Positions 22,250 to 30,783 are shown, counted from the first letter of the stretch. The stretch: 34,578 bases of DNA from SKKY01 sp964622305 (GCA_964622305.1 CAZUPR010000012.1:1-34578); one strand, 5' to 3'. The notes: generated by a model from the sequence alone, not told the origin. Numbers and translations are program-made.

Positions 22250-24625
22250 TTGAACTTTTACAGGAAATATTTTCAAAATAGCATAAGAAGAAAAATTTTG
22301 CTTTTTTTTGTCATGTCCTTTTTTACCATGTCTCTTTTTATTCTCTTTTTTACACAAGAATATTCTAAAAATCATTTTTATAAGTTATCGGAAAGTCAAT
22401 ATCTGGCAAATCTTGGGTCGGAAAGAAATGTCTTTGATCAATATCTGACAGAAAAAATCAGACCCCTGGATGATCTGATTAACCGTGTTGAATGGATGCA
22501 TGAAAAGTATCAAACTGGTCGTTATGATTCTGAATTCGTTTACAAGGAGCAAATTTTAGAAGACCTTGAATTTTTACAAAGCAATACAAGGGTTTATGAA
22601 AGTCTTTATTTGATAACTCCCGATAGACATCTTTATATTTTTCCTGCCTTAGAGCTAGAAGTGTCAAGTATGAAAATTTCTCAAGAACAATATGATGAAC
22701 TCCTGGAAGAAAAATTTATTTTAACCTCAAAAAACAGATTGTCTAGGCGAACTGGCACTTCGGTTATTGATGTTTCCAGAAAGATTAAACATAATGAAGT
22801 AATTTACGGAATAATTGGTGGAACCATTAATTTAAATGAATTATCCAGGGATTTTCTGGCCTCCTTTGAAAAACCAAAGGACTATAATTTTGTTGCCAGT
22901 GATGGCAAAATTATAGTTGCTCTTGATGAAAGTTTTATCATGCAAGATACAGATTTTGATTTTTCCAAGATTACTTCTGATGCCGGCAAATTCACCCTGG
23001 GCAAAGAGAATTATTTCTACAGTAAACTTTCTAAAATTAGCGACTCTTACTTAATCAGCAAAATTGATGATGAGACTCTTTACGGAGGTATAGACCGACT
23101 TTTACTCATAATTTTTCATATTCTTATGCTCTTTTTAGTAGCCTTGCTGCTTTTGACTTTTTTAGGAATTAAAAAAATAACAGACCCCTTGATTTCCTTA
23201 AAAAATGCTATGGACGAGGCCAAAAATGGCGATTTTTATGCCAGGGCCCAAAAACTTACCGACGACGAGATTGGTCAGGCTGCTGATAGTTTTAATATAT
23301 TAATGGACCGGATAAGGACCCTGACCTTCTTTGATGCCTTAACAAACTTGCCCAACTATGAACAATTTAAATACTGGTTTTCCCAGTCAATTAAAGTAAA
23401 AGATGCTGACCACTGGAGTTACAGTTTTGTTATTATCTCCATTAATGACTTTAAAAAAATAAATGAGGCCTATGGTGTTGACGCTGGCGACCAGCTTATT
23501 ATCCAGGTAGCCAACAGACTTAAAAACTTTCAGAAGAGGTTTCCCAGTCTTCTTTTCCTTTCCAGGTTTTCCGGAGATGAATTCCTGCTTTTTTATAAAA
23601 ATATAGAGAGTAGGGAAAAATTAGAGGATGAGGTTCAAATCTTATTAAAGCATCTTAATACCCCCTATTTACACAAGGGCAGTAATATTTTCCTTCGTCT
23701 GGTTGCTGGTGGAACTTTTTGTGATGTCTGTTACAGTAACCTGGACTATCAAATGTCTGTTGCCAGTAATGCCAGAAGCATGGCCAAAAAAGAGAAACTT
23801 GATTATTTCGTAGTAAGCAACAAAGAAAGCCTTATTCAGGGCCTGGCCGATGTGAAAAACCTGGAAAATGATCTTTTTGAGGCCTTGGAAAAAGGCCACT
23901 TACAAGTTTATTACCAGCCAATCTATAATGTTAAGGCCAAAAAGTTTCTTTGCTTGGAGGCTCTTTTAAGATATCAGCACCCGGAAAGAGGGCTTATTTC
24001 TCCTTTGGATTTTATACCCTTAGCTGAGGAAATGGGTATTATTGATCAAATTACAGTTTTTGTTATAGACAGAGCCCTTAAAGATATGCACAAGTTAGAG
24101 ACCATGGGTTATGGCAAATTTGATATTCACATAAATATATCACCAGTCCACATGAATAAAGAGTGTTTTGTCAGTGATATATGTAACACAGTTAGCAACC
24201 ATAAATTTAATCCTAAGAGAGTCTGGCTGGAGATAACAGAAGATATAGCTCTTTATGATTTTGGCCGGCAGGAAGCCAAACTTTTGGAATTAAAAGAAAA
24301 AGGTATCCATATTTCTATTGATGATTTTGGCACAGGCTATTCTTCCTTCCTCTATGTTAATCAGCTTTCTGCTGACCAATTAAAAATTGATAAATCTTTT
24401 GTAATTAACATGATGAAAAATCCAAGGGATTTAGAAATAATAAAAACTATAAGTACCCTGGGGCAGTCTCTTGGTATAGATTTAGTTGCTGAAGGAGTGG
24501 AAGATCTGGAAAGTGCTGATCTTTTAAGTCAGCTTGGTATTAATAAATTACAGGGTTTCTATTTTGCTCTCCCCATGAAGATAGAAGATTTGGAAGTCTT
24601 TTTTAAAAAGAAAAATGAGGAATAA
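22250..24625 (+). CDS. Membrane-bound GGDEF/EAL c-di-GMP signalling protein, probable phosphodiesterase
   Basis: 791 residues. Order: transmembrane helix about 15-34, extracytoplasmic sensor of about 250 residues (Cache-like arrangement, family uncertain), second helix about 286-306, HAMP about 305-355, GGDEF domain about 355-515, EAL domain about 535-785. The GGDEF site reads SGDEF (441-445), a variant in which cyclase activity is doubtful. The EAL domain looks active: EALLRY (570-575), NISPVHM, EITED, DDFGTGYSS (691-699), KIDKSF and VAEGVED retain the metal and catalytic residues. It is therefore likely to degrade c-di-GMP in response to an external or envelope signal. TTG start 22250 follows AGAGGCAGGG; the next ATG would cut into the first helix. 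recD2 follows after two bases. Confidence 0.9.
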   Translation: MNFYRKYFQNSIRRKILLFFVMSFFTMSLFILFFTQEYSKNHFYKLSESQYLANLGSERNVFDQYLTEKIRPLDDLINRVEWMHEKYQTGRYDSEFVYKEQILEDLEFLQSNTRVYESLYLITPDRHLYIFPALELEVSSMKISQEQYDELLEEKFILTSKNRLSRRTGTSVIDVSRKIKHNEVIYGIIGGTINLNELSRDFLASFEKPKDYNFVASDGKIIVALDESFIMQDTDFDFSKITSDAGKFTLGKENYFYSKLSKISDSYLISKIDDETLYGGIDRLLLIIFHILMLFLVALLLLTFLGIKKITDPLISLKNAMDEAKNGDFYARAQKLTDDEIGQAADSFNILMDRIRTLTFFDALTNLPNYEQFKYWFSQSIKVKDADHWSYSFVIISINDFKKINEAYGVDAGDQLIIQVANRLKNFQKRFPSLLFLSRFSGDEFLLFYKNIESREKLEDEVQILLKHLNTPYLHKGSNIFLRLVAGGTFCDVCYSNLDYQMSVASNARSMAKKEKLDYFVVSNKESLIQGLADVKNLENDLFEALEKGHLQVYYQPIYNVKAKKFLCLEALLRYQHPERGLISPLDFIPLAEEMGIIDQITVFVIDRALKDMHKLETMGYGKFDIHINISPVHMNKECFVSDICNTVSNHKFNPKRVWLEITEDIALYDFGRQEAKLLELKEKGIHISIDDFGTGYSSFLYVNQLSADQLKIDKSFVINMMKNPRDLEIIKTISTLGQSLGIDLVAEGVEDLESADLLSQLGINKLQGFYFALPMKIEDLEVFFKKKNEE

Positions 24626-24627
24626 AA

Positions 24628-26757
24628 ATGGATAACTTAAAAGGAATAGTGGAAAGGATTACCTACTCAAATTCTGAAAATGGTTTTTCTGTTCTCAGGC
24701 TTAAAGTAGAAAATGAGGCAGAACTGATAACAGTTGTTGGCAGTTTGGCTTCTATAAATCCGGGCACCCAGCTCATTTTAAAAGGAAACTGGAAGAATGA
24801 CCCCAAATTTGGCCGGCAATTCCTTGTTGAATCCTACAAAGAAGAATTGCCTTCAACCCTAACAGGTATAGAAAAATATTTAGGCAGCGGCTTGATTAAG
24901 GGAATTGGTCCAGTATATGCAAAAAAAATTATCAAAGAATTTGGCATGGATACGATTGACATAATCGAAAAAGATCCCAAACGCCTTTTTCAGATAGAAG
25001 GTATAGGCAAAAAAAGGCTGGAAATGATTATCAGGGGCTGGGATGAACAGAAGGAAATAAAAAATGTTATGATTTTCCTTCAGTCCCATGGGGTTTCGAC
25101 AACCTTTGCCGTTAAGATTTTTAAAAGATATGGTAAGAAAAGTGTAAAGCTTCTAAAAGAGAATCCCTATAGATTAGCCGAGGATATATGGGGCATTGGT
25201 TTTAAATCAGCTGATAAGATTGCAGGCAATATGGGCTTTGAAGCTTATTCATACGCCCGCTGCCAGTCTGGCTTCCTGCACATTTTAAATGAAGCAACAA
25301 ATTTGGGTCATTGTTATTTGACTAAAGATGAATTGATTGAAGAAAGTCTAAAACTTTTAGAAACAGACCAGGCAAGTATTGAAGAGCATCTGGACAGGGC
25401 TATCAAAGATGAAAGCCTTATTATGGATCAGTCCTGTGTCTACATACCAGCCATGCTCTATAGTGAAATTGCTCTTTCTAAAAGGATAAAAGAAGTAATT
25501 AATGCACCTTCTGTTTTGACTTTTTCTGATACCGATGCGGTAATTGCCCGCTTGGAAAAAGAAGAGAAAATCATCTATGATGATATTCAAAAGGATGCTA
25601 TAAAAAAAGCCGCCCAGGCAAAATTTATGGTTCTAACGGGGGGGCCTGGTACAGGCAAAACCACCACGACACTTGGGATGATTAAAGTTTTTGAGGCTAT
25701 GAATGCAAGGGTAATTCTGGCCGCCCCAACCGGAAGGGCAGCTAAAAGATTGTCTGAAGCAAGCCGGATGGAAGCTAAAACTATTCACAGGCTTTTAGAG
25801 TATAAGCCTGGTGAGGGCTATAAGAAGAACTCTGAGAACCCACTTGAGGGAGATGTTCTCATTATCGATGAATCGTCCATGATTGACCTTTTGCTTATGC
25901 ATAATCTCCTAAAGGCCCTGCCTCTGCATATGAAGGTCTTTTTGGTAGGGGATGTGGATCAGCTGCCATCAGTTGGGGCAGGAAATGTTCTTAAGGACAT
26001 TATTTCATCGGGCAGGGTTGATGTGGTCAAACTTGAAAGAATTTTCCGCCAGGCCCAGGACAGTCAGATAATCTCTAATGCTCACAGGATTAACAAGGGA
26101 CTTTTCCCTGAGCTTAAGACTGGCCGGCAAAGTGACTTTTTTTTCATAGAGGAAGAGGACCCGGAAAAAGTCCTGGCAGTCATAAGCGAACTTTGCACCA
26201 AGAGATTGCCCCGATATTATAAGGTTGATCCCATTAATGATATTCAGGTCCTGACCCCCATGCAGCGTGGTAATACAGGGGCCATGAATTTAAATACAGT
26301 CCTGCAAAAAAGTTTAAATAAAAATACCCGGGGCCTTGAATATGCCGGCAGATCCTATTATTTGGGTGACAAGGTCATGCAGATAAAAAACAATTATGAC
26401 AAGGGCGTTTTTAATGGTGATATAGGTGTCATTAGTCACATTAATCAAGAAGAGAAAATTATCAGAGTTTTTTTTGATAATATGCATATAAGCTATGAAC
26501 TTGACGAGATGGACGAATTAGTTCTTGCCTATGCCACAACAGTTCATAAGAGCCAGGGCAGTGAGTATAGGATAGTAGTGGCTCCTTTAACCACTCAGCA
26601 CTATATGATGTTGCAAAGGAACCTTCTTTACACTTGTGTAACCAGGGCCAAGGAAATTATGGTTTTGGTTGGGACTAAAAAGGCCCTCTTTTTGGCCATT
26701 AAAAACAATAAAATAAGTAAAAGAAACACCCGTCTGGGTGAGTTTTTAAAAAAATAA
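24628..26757 (+). CDS. recD2: RecD2-type superfamily 1B DNA helicase
   Basis: 5'-3' DNA helicase of the RecD-like family that works without RecBC; role in DNA repair and replication-fork maintenance in Gram-positives. 709 residues, near the usual 720-850. An N-terminal OB-like region (GIVERITYSNSENGFSVLRL) and helix-hairpin-helix repeats (GIGPVYAKKI, IEGIGKKRLE) precede the motor. Walker A is GGPGTGKTT (338-346), Walker B IIDESSM, then GDVDQLPSVGAG, RIFRQAQ and the late ATTVHKSQGSEY and YTCVTRAK motifs. The Met start is two bases after the GGDEF/EAL gene, so the two are co-translated. A function linked to c-di-GMP is not implied by the sequence. Confidence 0.95.
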   Translation: MDNLKGIVERITYSNSENGFSVLRLKVENEAELITVVGSLASINPGTQLILKGNWKNDPKFGRQFLVESYKEELPSTLTGIEKYLGSGLIKGIGPVYAKKIIKEFGMDTIDIIEKDPKRLFQIEGIGKKRLEMIIRGWDEQKEIKNVMIFLQSHGVSTTFAVKIFKRYGKKSVKLLKENPYRLAEDIWGIGFKSADKIAGNMGFEAYSYARCQSGFLHILNEATNLGHCYLTKDELIEESLKLLETDQASIEEHLDRAIKDESLIMDQSCVYIPAMLYSEIALSKRIKEVINAPSVLTFSDTDAVIARLEKEEKIIYDDIQKDAIKKAAQAKFMVLTGGPGTGKTTTTLGMIKVFEAMNARVILAAPTGRAAKRLSEASRMEAKTIHRLLEYKPGEGYKKNSENPLEGDVLIIDESSMIDLLLMHNLLKALPLHMKVFLVGDVDQLPSVGAGNVLKDIISSGRVDVVKLERIFRQAQDSQIISNAHRINKGLFPELKTGRQSDFFFIEEEDPEKVLAVISELCTKRLPRYYKVDPINDIQVLTPMQRGNTGAMNLNTVLQKSLNKNTRGLEYAGRSYYLGDKVMQIKNNYDKGVFNGDIGVISHINQEEKIIRVFFDNMHISYELDEMDELVLAYATTVHKSQGSEYRIVVAPLTTQHYMMLQRNLLYTCVTRAKEIMVLVGTKKALFLAIKNNKISKRNTRLGEFLKK

Positions 26758-26783
26758 AAATAAAGCGGAGAAGGGAGCTAGAA

Positions 26784-27971
26784 ATGAGATACTCTAAGAG
26801 GATTACAAAAGTAAAAAATAATGATTTGCTGGATTTGATGCAGCTGGCTGACAGGCCAGATGTCATATCTTTTGCCGGCGGATTTCCAGCTCCAGAATTA
26901 TTCCCACTTGATGAGCTGAGGCTTATCTCAGAAAAAGTTTTGAATGAAGAAAACCGTTGTGCCCTGCAATACTCATCTACCAGTGGCTATGGTCCACTCA
27001 GAGAGAAAATTGCTGCAAGAATGAGAAAGAAAATGGATGTTAGCATCATCAAGGAAAATATAATTATAACTTCAGGATCCCAGCAGGCACTTGATATGTC
27101 TGGTATGGTCTTTTTAGATGAGGGAGATATTGTCCTTTGCGAAAAACCATCCTACTTAGGTGCCATAAATGCTTTTAATGCTTATTATCCTGAATATATT
27201 GAGATAGAAACCGATAATGAGGGTATGGTTATAGATGATCTAAAGGAAAAATTAGCAAAATATGCTGACAGAATTAAATTGATTTATTTGATCCCTGACT
27301 TTCAGAATCCTACAAGCAGATGCTGGAGCAGGGAAAGAAGGATAGAATTTTTGGACGCAATTAAAGATTATGATATTCCTGTTCTGGAGGATGGGGCCTA
27401 TTCTGAAATCAGATACGAAGGCCAGGCAATTCCTTCTCTTTACTCACTTGATAAAACGGGCAAGGTAATCTATATTGGCTCTTTTTCAAAAATTTTCTGT
27501 CCTGGTTTCAGGGTAGCCTGGATTGCTTCCAGGCCAGAAATCTTAAAACACTTCCTTAGTTTAAAACCAGGAGTGGACTTAAGCAGCTCATCACTAAGTC
27601 AGAGATATATTGATCAATATCTGGAAGATTGTGATATAGAACTTCATATTCAAAGGATTCTGAAGAGCTATAAAGACAAAAGAGATTTAGTTTTTGAAAA
27701 GATGAAGGAGTTTTTCCCCGATCAGATAACTTATAACATTCCTGAGGGTGGGCTCTTCTTCTGGATTTCTCTGCCGGAAGGCAAGAATGCAAAAGATCTC
27801 CTGGAGGAGGCTCTTAAGGAAAATGTTGCCTTTGTGCCTGGTGCTTCCTTTTTTACTAACCAGGGGCAGGAAAACACAATTAGACTTAATTTTTCCAATA
27901 TGGACAAGGAAAGACTGGCAGAAGGTATTGAAAGACTAGGCAAGGTAATGCATAAATTTTTACAAAAATAG
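26784..27971 (+). CDS. PLP-dependent aminotransferase, class I/II (2-aminoadipate/aromatic type)
   Basis: Cytoplasmic fold-type I aminotransferase, 395 residues, of the group that includes 2-aminoadipate transaminase (LysN) and the C-terminal half of MocR regulators. SFAGGFPAPELFP near the start is diagnostic. QYSSTSGYGPLREKIA, TSGSQQALDM, IPDFQNPTSR, and the PLP lysine K236 in GSFSKIFCPGFRVAWIA follow. Substrate arginine lies in NTIRLNFSN near the C terminus. The MocR DNA-binding domain is absent. The ATG at 26784 follows GGAGAAGGGAG. Actual amino donor cannot be read from sequence; broad specificity for aromatic, branched or 2-aminoadipate donors is usual. Confidence 0.9.
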   Translation: MRYSKRITKVKNNDLLDLMQLADRPDVISFAGGFPAPELFPLDELRLISEKVLNEENRCALQYSSTSGYGPLREKIAARMRKKMDVSIIKENIIITSGSQQALDMSGMVFLDEGDIVLCEKPSYLGAINAFNAYYPEYIEIETDNEGMVIDDLKEKLAKYADRIKLIYLIPDFQNPTSRCWSRERRIEFLDAIKDYDIPVLEDGAYSEIRYEGQAIPSLYSLDKTGKVIYIGSFSKIFCPGFRVAWIASRPEILKHFLSLKPGVDLSSSSLSQRYIDQYLEDCDIELHIQRILKSYKDKRDLVFEKMKEFFPDQITYNIPEGGLFFWISLPEGKNAKDLLEEALKENVAFVPGASFFTNQGQENTIRLNFSNMDKERLAEGIERLGKVMHKFLQK

Positions 27972-27989
27972 TAAAAGGGTGTGAGAGAG

Positions 27990-29156
27990 ATGATAGAAAA
28001 AATATCTATCTTATTCGTAGATGATGATAAAAGGATACTTTATGCCTTTAAAAGAGTCCTTAGCAATACAAACTATATTCTTCATTTTGCTGATAGCGCG
28101 GATGCTGCCTATGCAATTTTGCAGAATGAAAGAGTAAATATTGCTATCGTTGATCTTAAAATGCCTGTAGTGTCCGGCTACGAAATTCTGGAGACAATAA
28201 AAAATTCATCGCCATCAGTTCTTAGAATCGCATTGATAGGTCATGTTGACGAGAAAAAAATCTTAAGAGCTCTCTCAAGAAATCTTGCCTCAACCTATAT
28301 TATTAAACCCTGGAGCAGCACTGAACTCATCAACACTATCAATTATTATACAGAGCTTTATAAGCAGGTAAGAGAGAGGGGTATTCTAGAGGCAATTAAT
28401 GCCGTTGAATCCTTGCCTACGATACCTGATATTTATTATAAAATTTCCGAAGCCATTGATGCTGATAAGGACATGGAAGAACTGGCCATCCTTATAGAAA
28501 AAGATCACTCTATTTCTGCAAAGGTAATCCAGGTTGTAAACTCAGCCTACTTCAATATAAGGACAGCCTCTATTCAAAAGGCACTGGTTTATTTAGGCTT
28601 TAACAACATAAAAGATATAGTTCTTTTTCAATCTATTTTTGAAAATGTAAAAAGCAATTATATTACTGCCCTCTGGCATCATGCAGAACTGACAAATAAG
28701 ATAATGCTCTTGATTTATGACCTTTTAGATAAGAAACTTGATGAAGATTTAAGGTCTGTTGGCCTTTTCCATGATATAGGTAAGGTTGTTTTAATAAACA
28801 ATTATAACAATTCTTATTTAGATGTCTGCGATATTTATAAGCATAATGAGGATGATGAAATTGGCTTGCTTGAAAGGGAAAAATTTGGCATTTCCCACGA
28901 AGAAATTGGCTACTATTTTATGAAGTTATGGGGCCTTAGAGAGGAAATACCTGAGGCAGCACTTTATCATCATGATCCTTTAAACCCAGAAATACTCAAT
29001 AAGGAACTGATAAAGATAATCCATATAGCCAATCATTATTCCAAGAAAATGCTGGATATGAAGGTTACTGAAAGTGAGTTGGTTGCTGAGGTTTTTGATC
29101 ACATTAATCTTAACCGAGACTACTTTGAAAGAAGAATACTAAGCCTTAAAGAATAA
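27990..29156 (+). CDS. Response regulator receiver (REC) - HDOD output protein
   Basis: 388 residues. The N-terminal REC domain has the acidic pocket D11-D13, phospho-acceptor D55 (VDLKMP) and K106 (IIKPW). The conserved Thr/Ser of the switch is isoleucine (I83 in ALIGHVD), which may alter signalling. The HDOD domain from about 120 has ESLPTIPDIYYKI, the KVIQVVNSAYFN block and LFHDIGKVVL, retaining an HD pair. HDOD proteins act in signalling or post-transcriptional control and often lack hydrolase activity. I start at ATG 27990 after AAAGGGTG, not GTG 27981. No histidine kinase is nearby. Last gene of the operon, 18 bases after the aminotransferase. Confidence 0.92.
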   Translation: MIEKISILFVDDDKRILYAFKRVLSNTNYILHFADSADAAYAILQNERVNIAIVDLKMPVVSGYEILETIKNSSPSVLRIALIGHVDEKKILRALSRNLASTYIIKPWSSTELINTINYYTELYKQVRERGILEAINAVESLPTIPDIYYKISEAIDADKDMEELAILIEKDHSISAKVIQVVNSAYFNIRTASIQKALVYLGFNNIKDIVLFQSIFENVKSNYITALWHHAELTNKIMLLIYDLLDKKLDEDLRSVGLFHDIGKVVLINNYNNSYLDVCDIYKHNEDDEIGLLEREKFGISHEEIGYYFMKLWGLREEIPEAALYHHDPLNPEILNKELIKIIHIANHYSKKMLDMKVTESELVAEVFDHINLNRDYFERRILSLKE

Positions 29157-29185
29157 AAAAAATCCTCTGGCTCAGAGGATTTTTC
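29155..29185. terminator. Bidirectional intrinsic terminator
   Basis: AAAAATCCTCTG (29158-29169) pairs with CAGAGGATTTTT (29173-29184) over a three-base loop, with A-rich and T-rich flanks. It serves both the REC-HDOD gene (plus) and the convergent DUF1858 gene (minus). Confidence 0.88.
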
Positions 29186-29194
29186 AAAGGTTAT

Positions 29195-29389
29195 TTAAGC
29201 TATAGCTTCATTTAGTTTTTTAATGATTTCATCGATATCGATACCATGTACCATTGCACCCTGCTCGACATCTTCAAAGCTGGCAGCGGCGCAACCAATG
29301 CAACCCATTCCAAAACTGAAAAAGACATCAATAGTTTGCGGATATTTTTGAACTATTTCTGTAATGCTCATATCTTTTGTGATTTTCAT
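29195..29389 (-). CDS. DUF1858 / hybrid-cluster-associated redox disulfide protein
   Basis: 64-residue cytoplasmic protein that is a single DUF1858 domain. It opens with ITKDMSITEIVQKYPQTIDVFFSFGM and carries the family CxxC pair, C30 and C33 (GCIGC). The pattern fits the hybrid cluster protein-associated disulfide family found in strict anaerobes; the cysteines are presumed redox-active or metal-binding, but no reaction is known. No hybrid-cluster protein gene lies in the window. Ribosome site GGAGG is well placed upstream of ATG (minus strand) and a near-ideal promoter precedes it, suggesting strong expression. Confidence 0.88.
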   Translation of the reverse strand: MKITKDMSITEIVQKYPQTIDVFFSFGMGCIGCAAASFEDVEQGAMVHGIDIDEIIKKLNEAIA

Positions 29390-29418
29390 AAAGGAACCTC
29401 CTTTGTTTTATAGTCTTG

Positions 29419-29447
29419 ATTATATACTGTATGGGGGTTTAATTCAA
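29419..29447 (-). promoter_or_regulatory. Promoter of the DUF1858 gene, facing a weaker plus-strand promoter
   Basis: On the minus strand TTGAAT (29447-29442) and TATAAT (29424-29419) are spaced by exactly 17 bases. On the plus strand TTGATT (29416-29421) and TTAATT (29439-29444), also 17 apart, overlap it almost completely and could drive the small membrane protein gene at 29470. The second is only a weak match. Confidence 0.65.
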
Positions 29448-29469
29448 GTTAGGACTTTAAGGAGAAAAG

Positions 29470-29832
29470 ATGCTATTATTTTCATTTGTTTTAACAGCCG
29501 GTCTTGAGCTGGTGCTTATTTACAAAAACATAGTTGCCGGCAGCTGGTCTTTAGTTTGGTCTTTTGGTTTTCTTCTGACCATGACTCTTTTTTCAGTACA
29601 CCTTGAGGATACCACTTCTGGCAAGGCGTCCAGAAAATTTTTCAAGGCCCTGGGCATAAAAAGTGAGTCCTATGACTTGCTATCCAATACTTTAAGAAGC
29701 TTAATTTATTTGCTGACCTTAGCTCAGGTAATCTCCTATAATCTGGGAGCTTTATTTGCCTATATAGTAGTATTTGTAAGTATTATCTTAATCTACACTA
29801 AATTTACTGATCACCTGCAAGGGAAGAAATAA
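29470..29832 (+). CDS. Small integral membrane protein of unknown function
   Basis: 120 residues, not recognised. Hydrophobic segments at about 2-18, 26-45 and a long one about 75-113 suggest three or four membrane helices, with a short basic-polar stretch (about 46-70) between them and a basic tail ending GKK. Ribosome site AAGGAGA lies six bases before ATG 29470. It is divergent from the DUF1858 gene and its last 29 bases overlap the 3' end of dat on the other strand. The good ribosome site and continuous hydrophobic pattern argue that it is real. Confidence 0.7.
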   Translation: MLLFSFVLTAGLELVLIYKNIVAGSWSLVWSFGFLLTMTLFSVHLEDTTSGKASRKFFKALGIKSESYDLLSNTLRSLIYLLTLAQVISYNLGALFAYIVVFVSIILIYTKFTDHLQGKK

Positions 29833-30664
29833 TTTTTTCTTTAAAAAGCCCTTGCAGTTTTCTTGTTATTGGACCCTTTGTACCCTGACCCACAGGCTTG
29901 TGATCAATTGCTATAACGGGAACTAGTTCAATGGTGGTAGCTGTTACAAAGGCTTCATCAATCTGGGATAAAAATTCCAGGTCAAAGGCTTCTTCAACAA
30001 CTTTTATGCCATTTTCTTTACATAGATTTAAAAGGCCCAGCCTGGTTATGCCTGATAAAATAAGATTATTGGCTGGATGGGTGTAAAGGATGCCATCTTT
30101 GATAACAAAAAAGTTAGAGCTGGATCCTTCAGTTATAAGACCATTTCTGTGTTGAATTGCTTCTGCCATGCCAGCCTCCCTGGCAGCTTCTTTGGCCAGC
30201 ACATTGCCTAAAAGATTTAGGCTCTTAATATCGCATCTGAGCCAGCGGACATCTTCGACTAAGAGGGCATGAATTCCATTTTCTGCATCATATTCACTCT
30301 TTTCTGCTTTAGGGCGGACAATCATGGTTAAAACTGCCTCTAGATCATCTGGAAAGTAGTGTTTTCTGGGTGCAACTCCCCTGCTTAATTGCAGGTAAAT
30401 ACTGCCATCCTGAATTTTAGACTCATCAATCAGAAGCTTGTGAAAGCCGCGGAGTTCTTCCCTTGAGTAGGGGATTGTAATTTTTAGTTTTTCAGCACTG
30501 GAAAAAAGTCTGTCCAGGTGTTCCTCAAGCATAAAAAGTTTGCCAGAAAAAAAGCTGGTCACCTCATAAATCCCGTCACCAAAATGGTAGGCCCGGTCCT
30601 GCATAGAAATTAAAGGCTGATTAAGATCGACAATTTTACCATTAAGCAAAGCTAATTCTTTCAT
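29804..30664 (-). CDS. dat: D-amino acid (D-alanine) transaminase
   Basis: Fold-type IV PLP enzyme interconverting D-alanine and D-glutamate with their keto acids, supplying D-Glu/D-Ala for peptidoglycan. 286 residues. It resembles the Bacillus YM-1 enzyme strongly: AYHFGDGIYEV, EEHLDRLFSSAEKL, VEDVRWLRCDIKSLNLLGNVLAK with PLP lysine K147, the catalytic-site glutamate E179 in ITEGSSSNFF, and ILYTHPANN. The RWLRCDIKSLNLL stretch separates it from branched-chain aminotransferases and aminodeoxychorismate lyase. Start has AGGAGGAG directly upstream. Monocistronic on the minus strand; its 3' end overlaps the membrane protein gene convergently. Confidence 0.94.
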   Translation of the reverse strand: MKELALLNGKIVDLNQPLISMQDRAYHFGDGIYEVTSFFSGKLFMLEEHLDRLFSSAEKLKITIPYSREELRGFHKLLIDESKIQDGSIYLQLSRGVAPRKHYFPDDLEAVLTMIVRPKAEKSEYDAENGIHALLVEDVRWLRCDIKSLNLLGNVLAKEAAREAGMAEAIQHRNGLITEGSSSNFFVIKDGILYTHPANNLILSGITRLGLLNLCKENGIKVVEEAFDLEFLSQIDEAFVTATTIELVPVIAIDHKPVGQGTKGPITRKLQGLFKEKIISSLAGDQ

Positions 30665-30703
30665 TTTTCTCCTCCTTAGTGTAAAACAAGGTAATTATTA
30701 AAT

Positions 30704-30712
30704 ATTTTAGCA
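30704..30712 (-). promoter_or_regulatory. Extended -10 promoter of dat
   Basis: On the minus strand TGCTAAAAT is an extended -10 element; no good -35 is seen. It gives a leader of about 30 bases before the dat ribosome site. Confidence 0.4.
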
Positions 30713-30728
30713 CACAATTACTCTACTT

Positions 30729-30737
30729 TGGTATAAG
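30729..30737 (+). promoter_or_regulatory. Extended -10 promoter of the ABC-F gene
   Basis: TGGTATAAG on the plus strand is an extended -10 element, 16 bases from the divergent dat promoter. A second TATAAG follows at 30739-30744. No clear -35 box. Confidence 0.4.
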
Positions 30738-30783
30738 ATATAAGAATACACATTACATAGAAGAAATAAATACAGGTGAGTTA

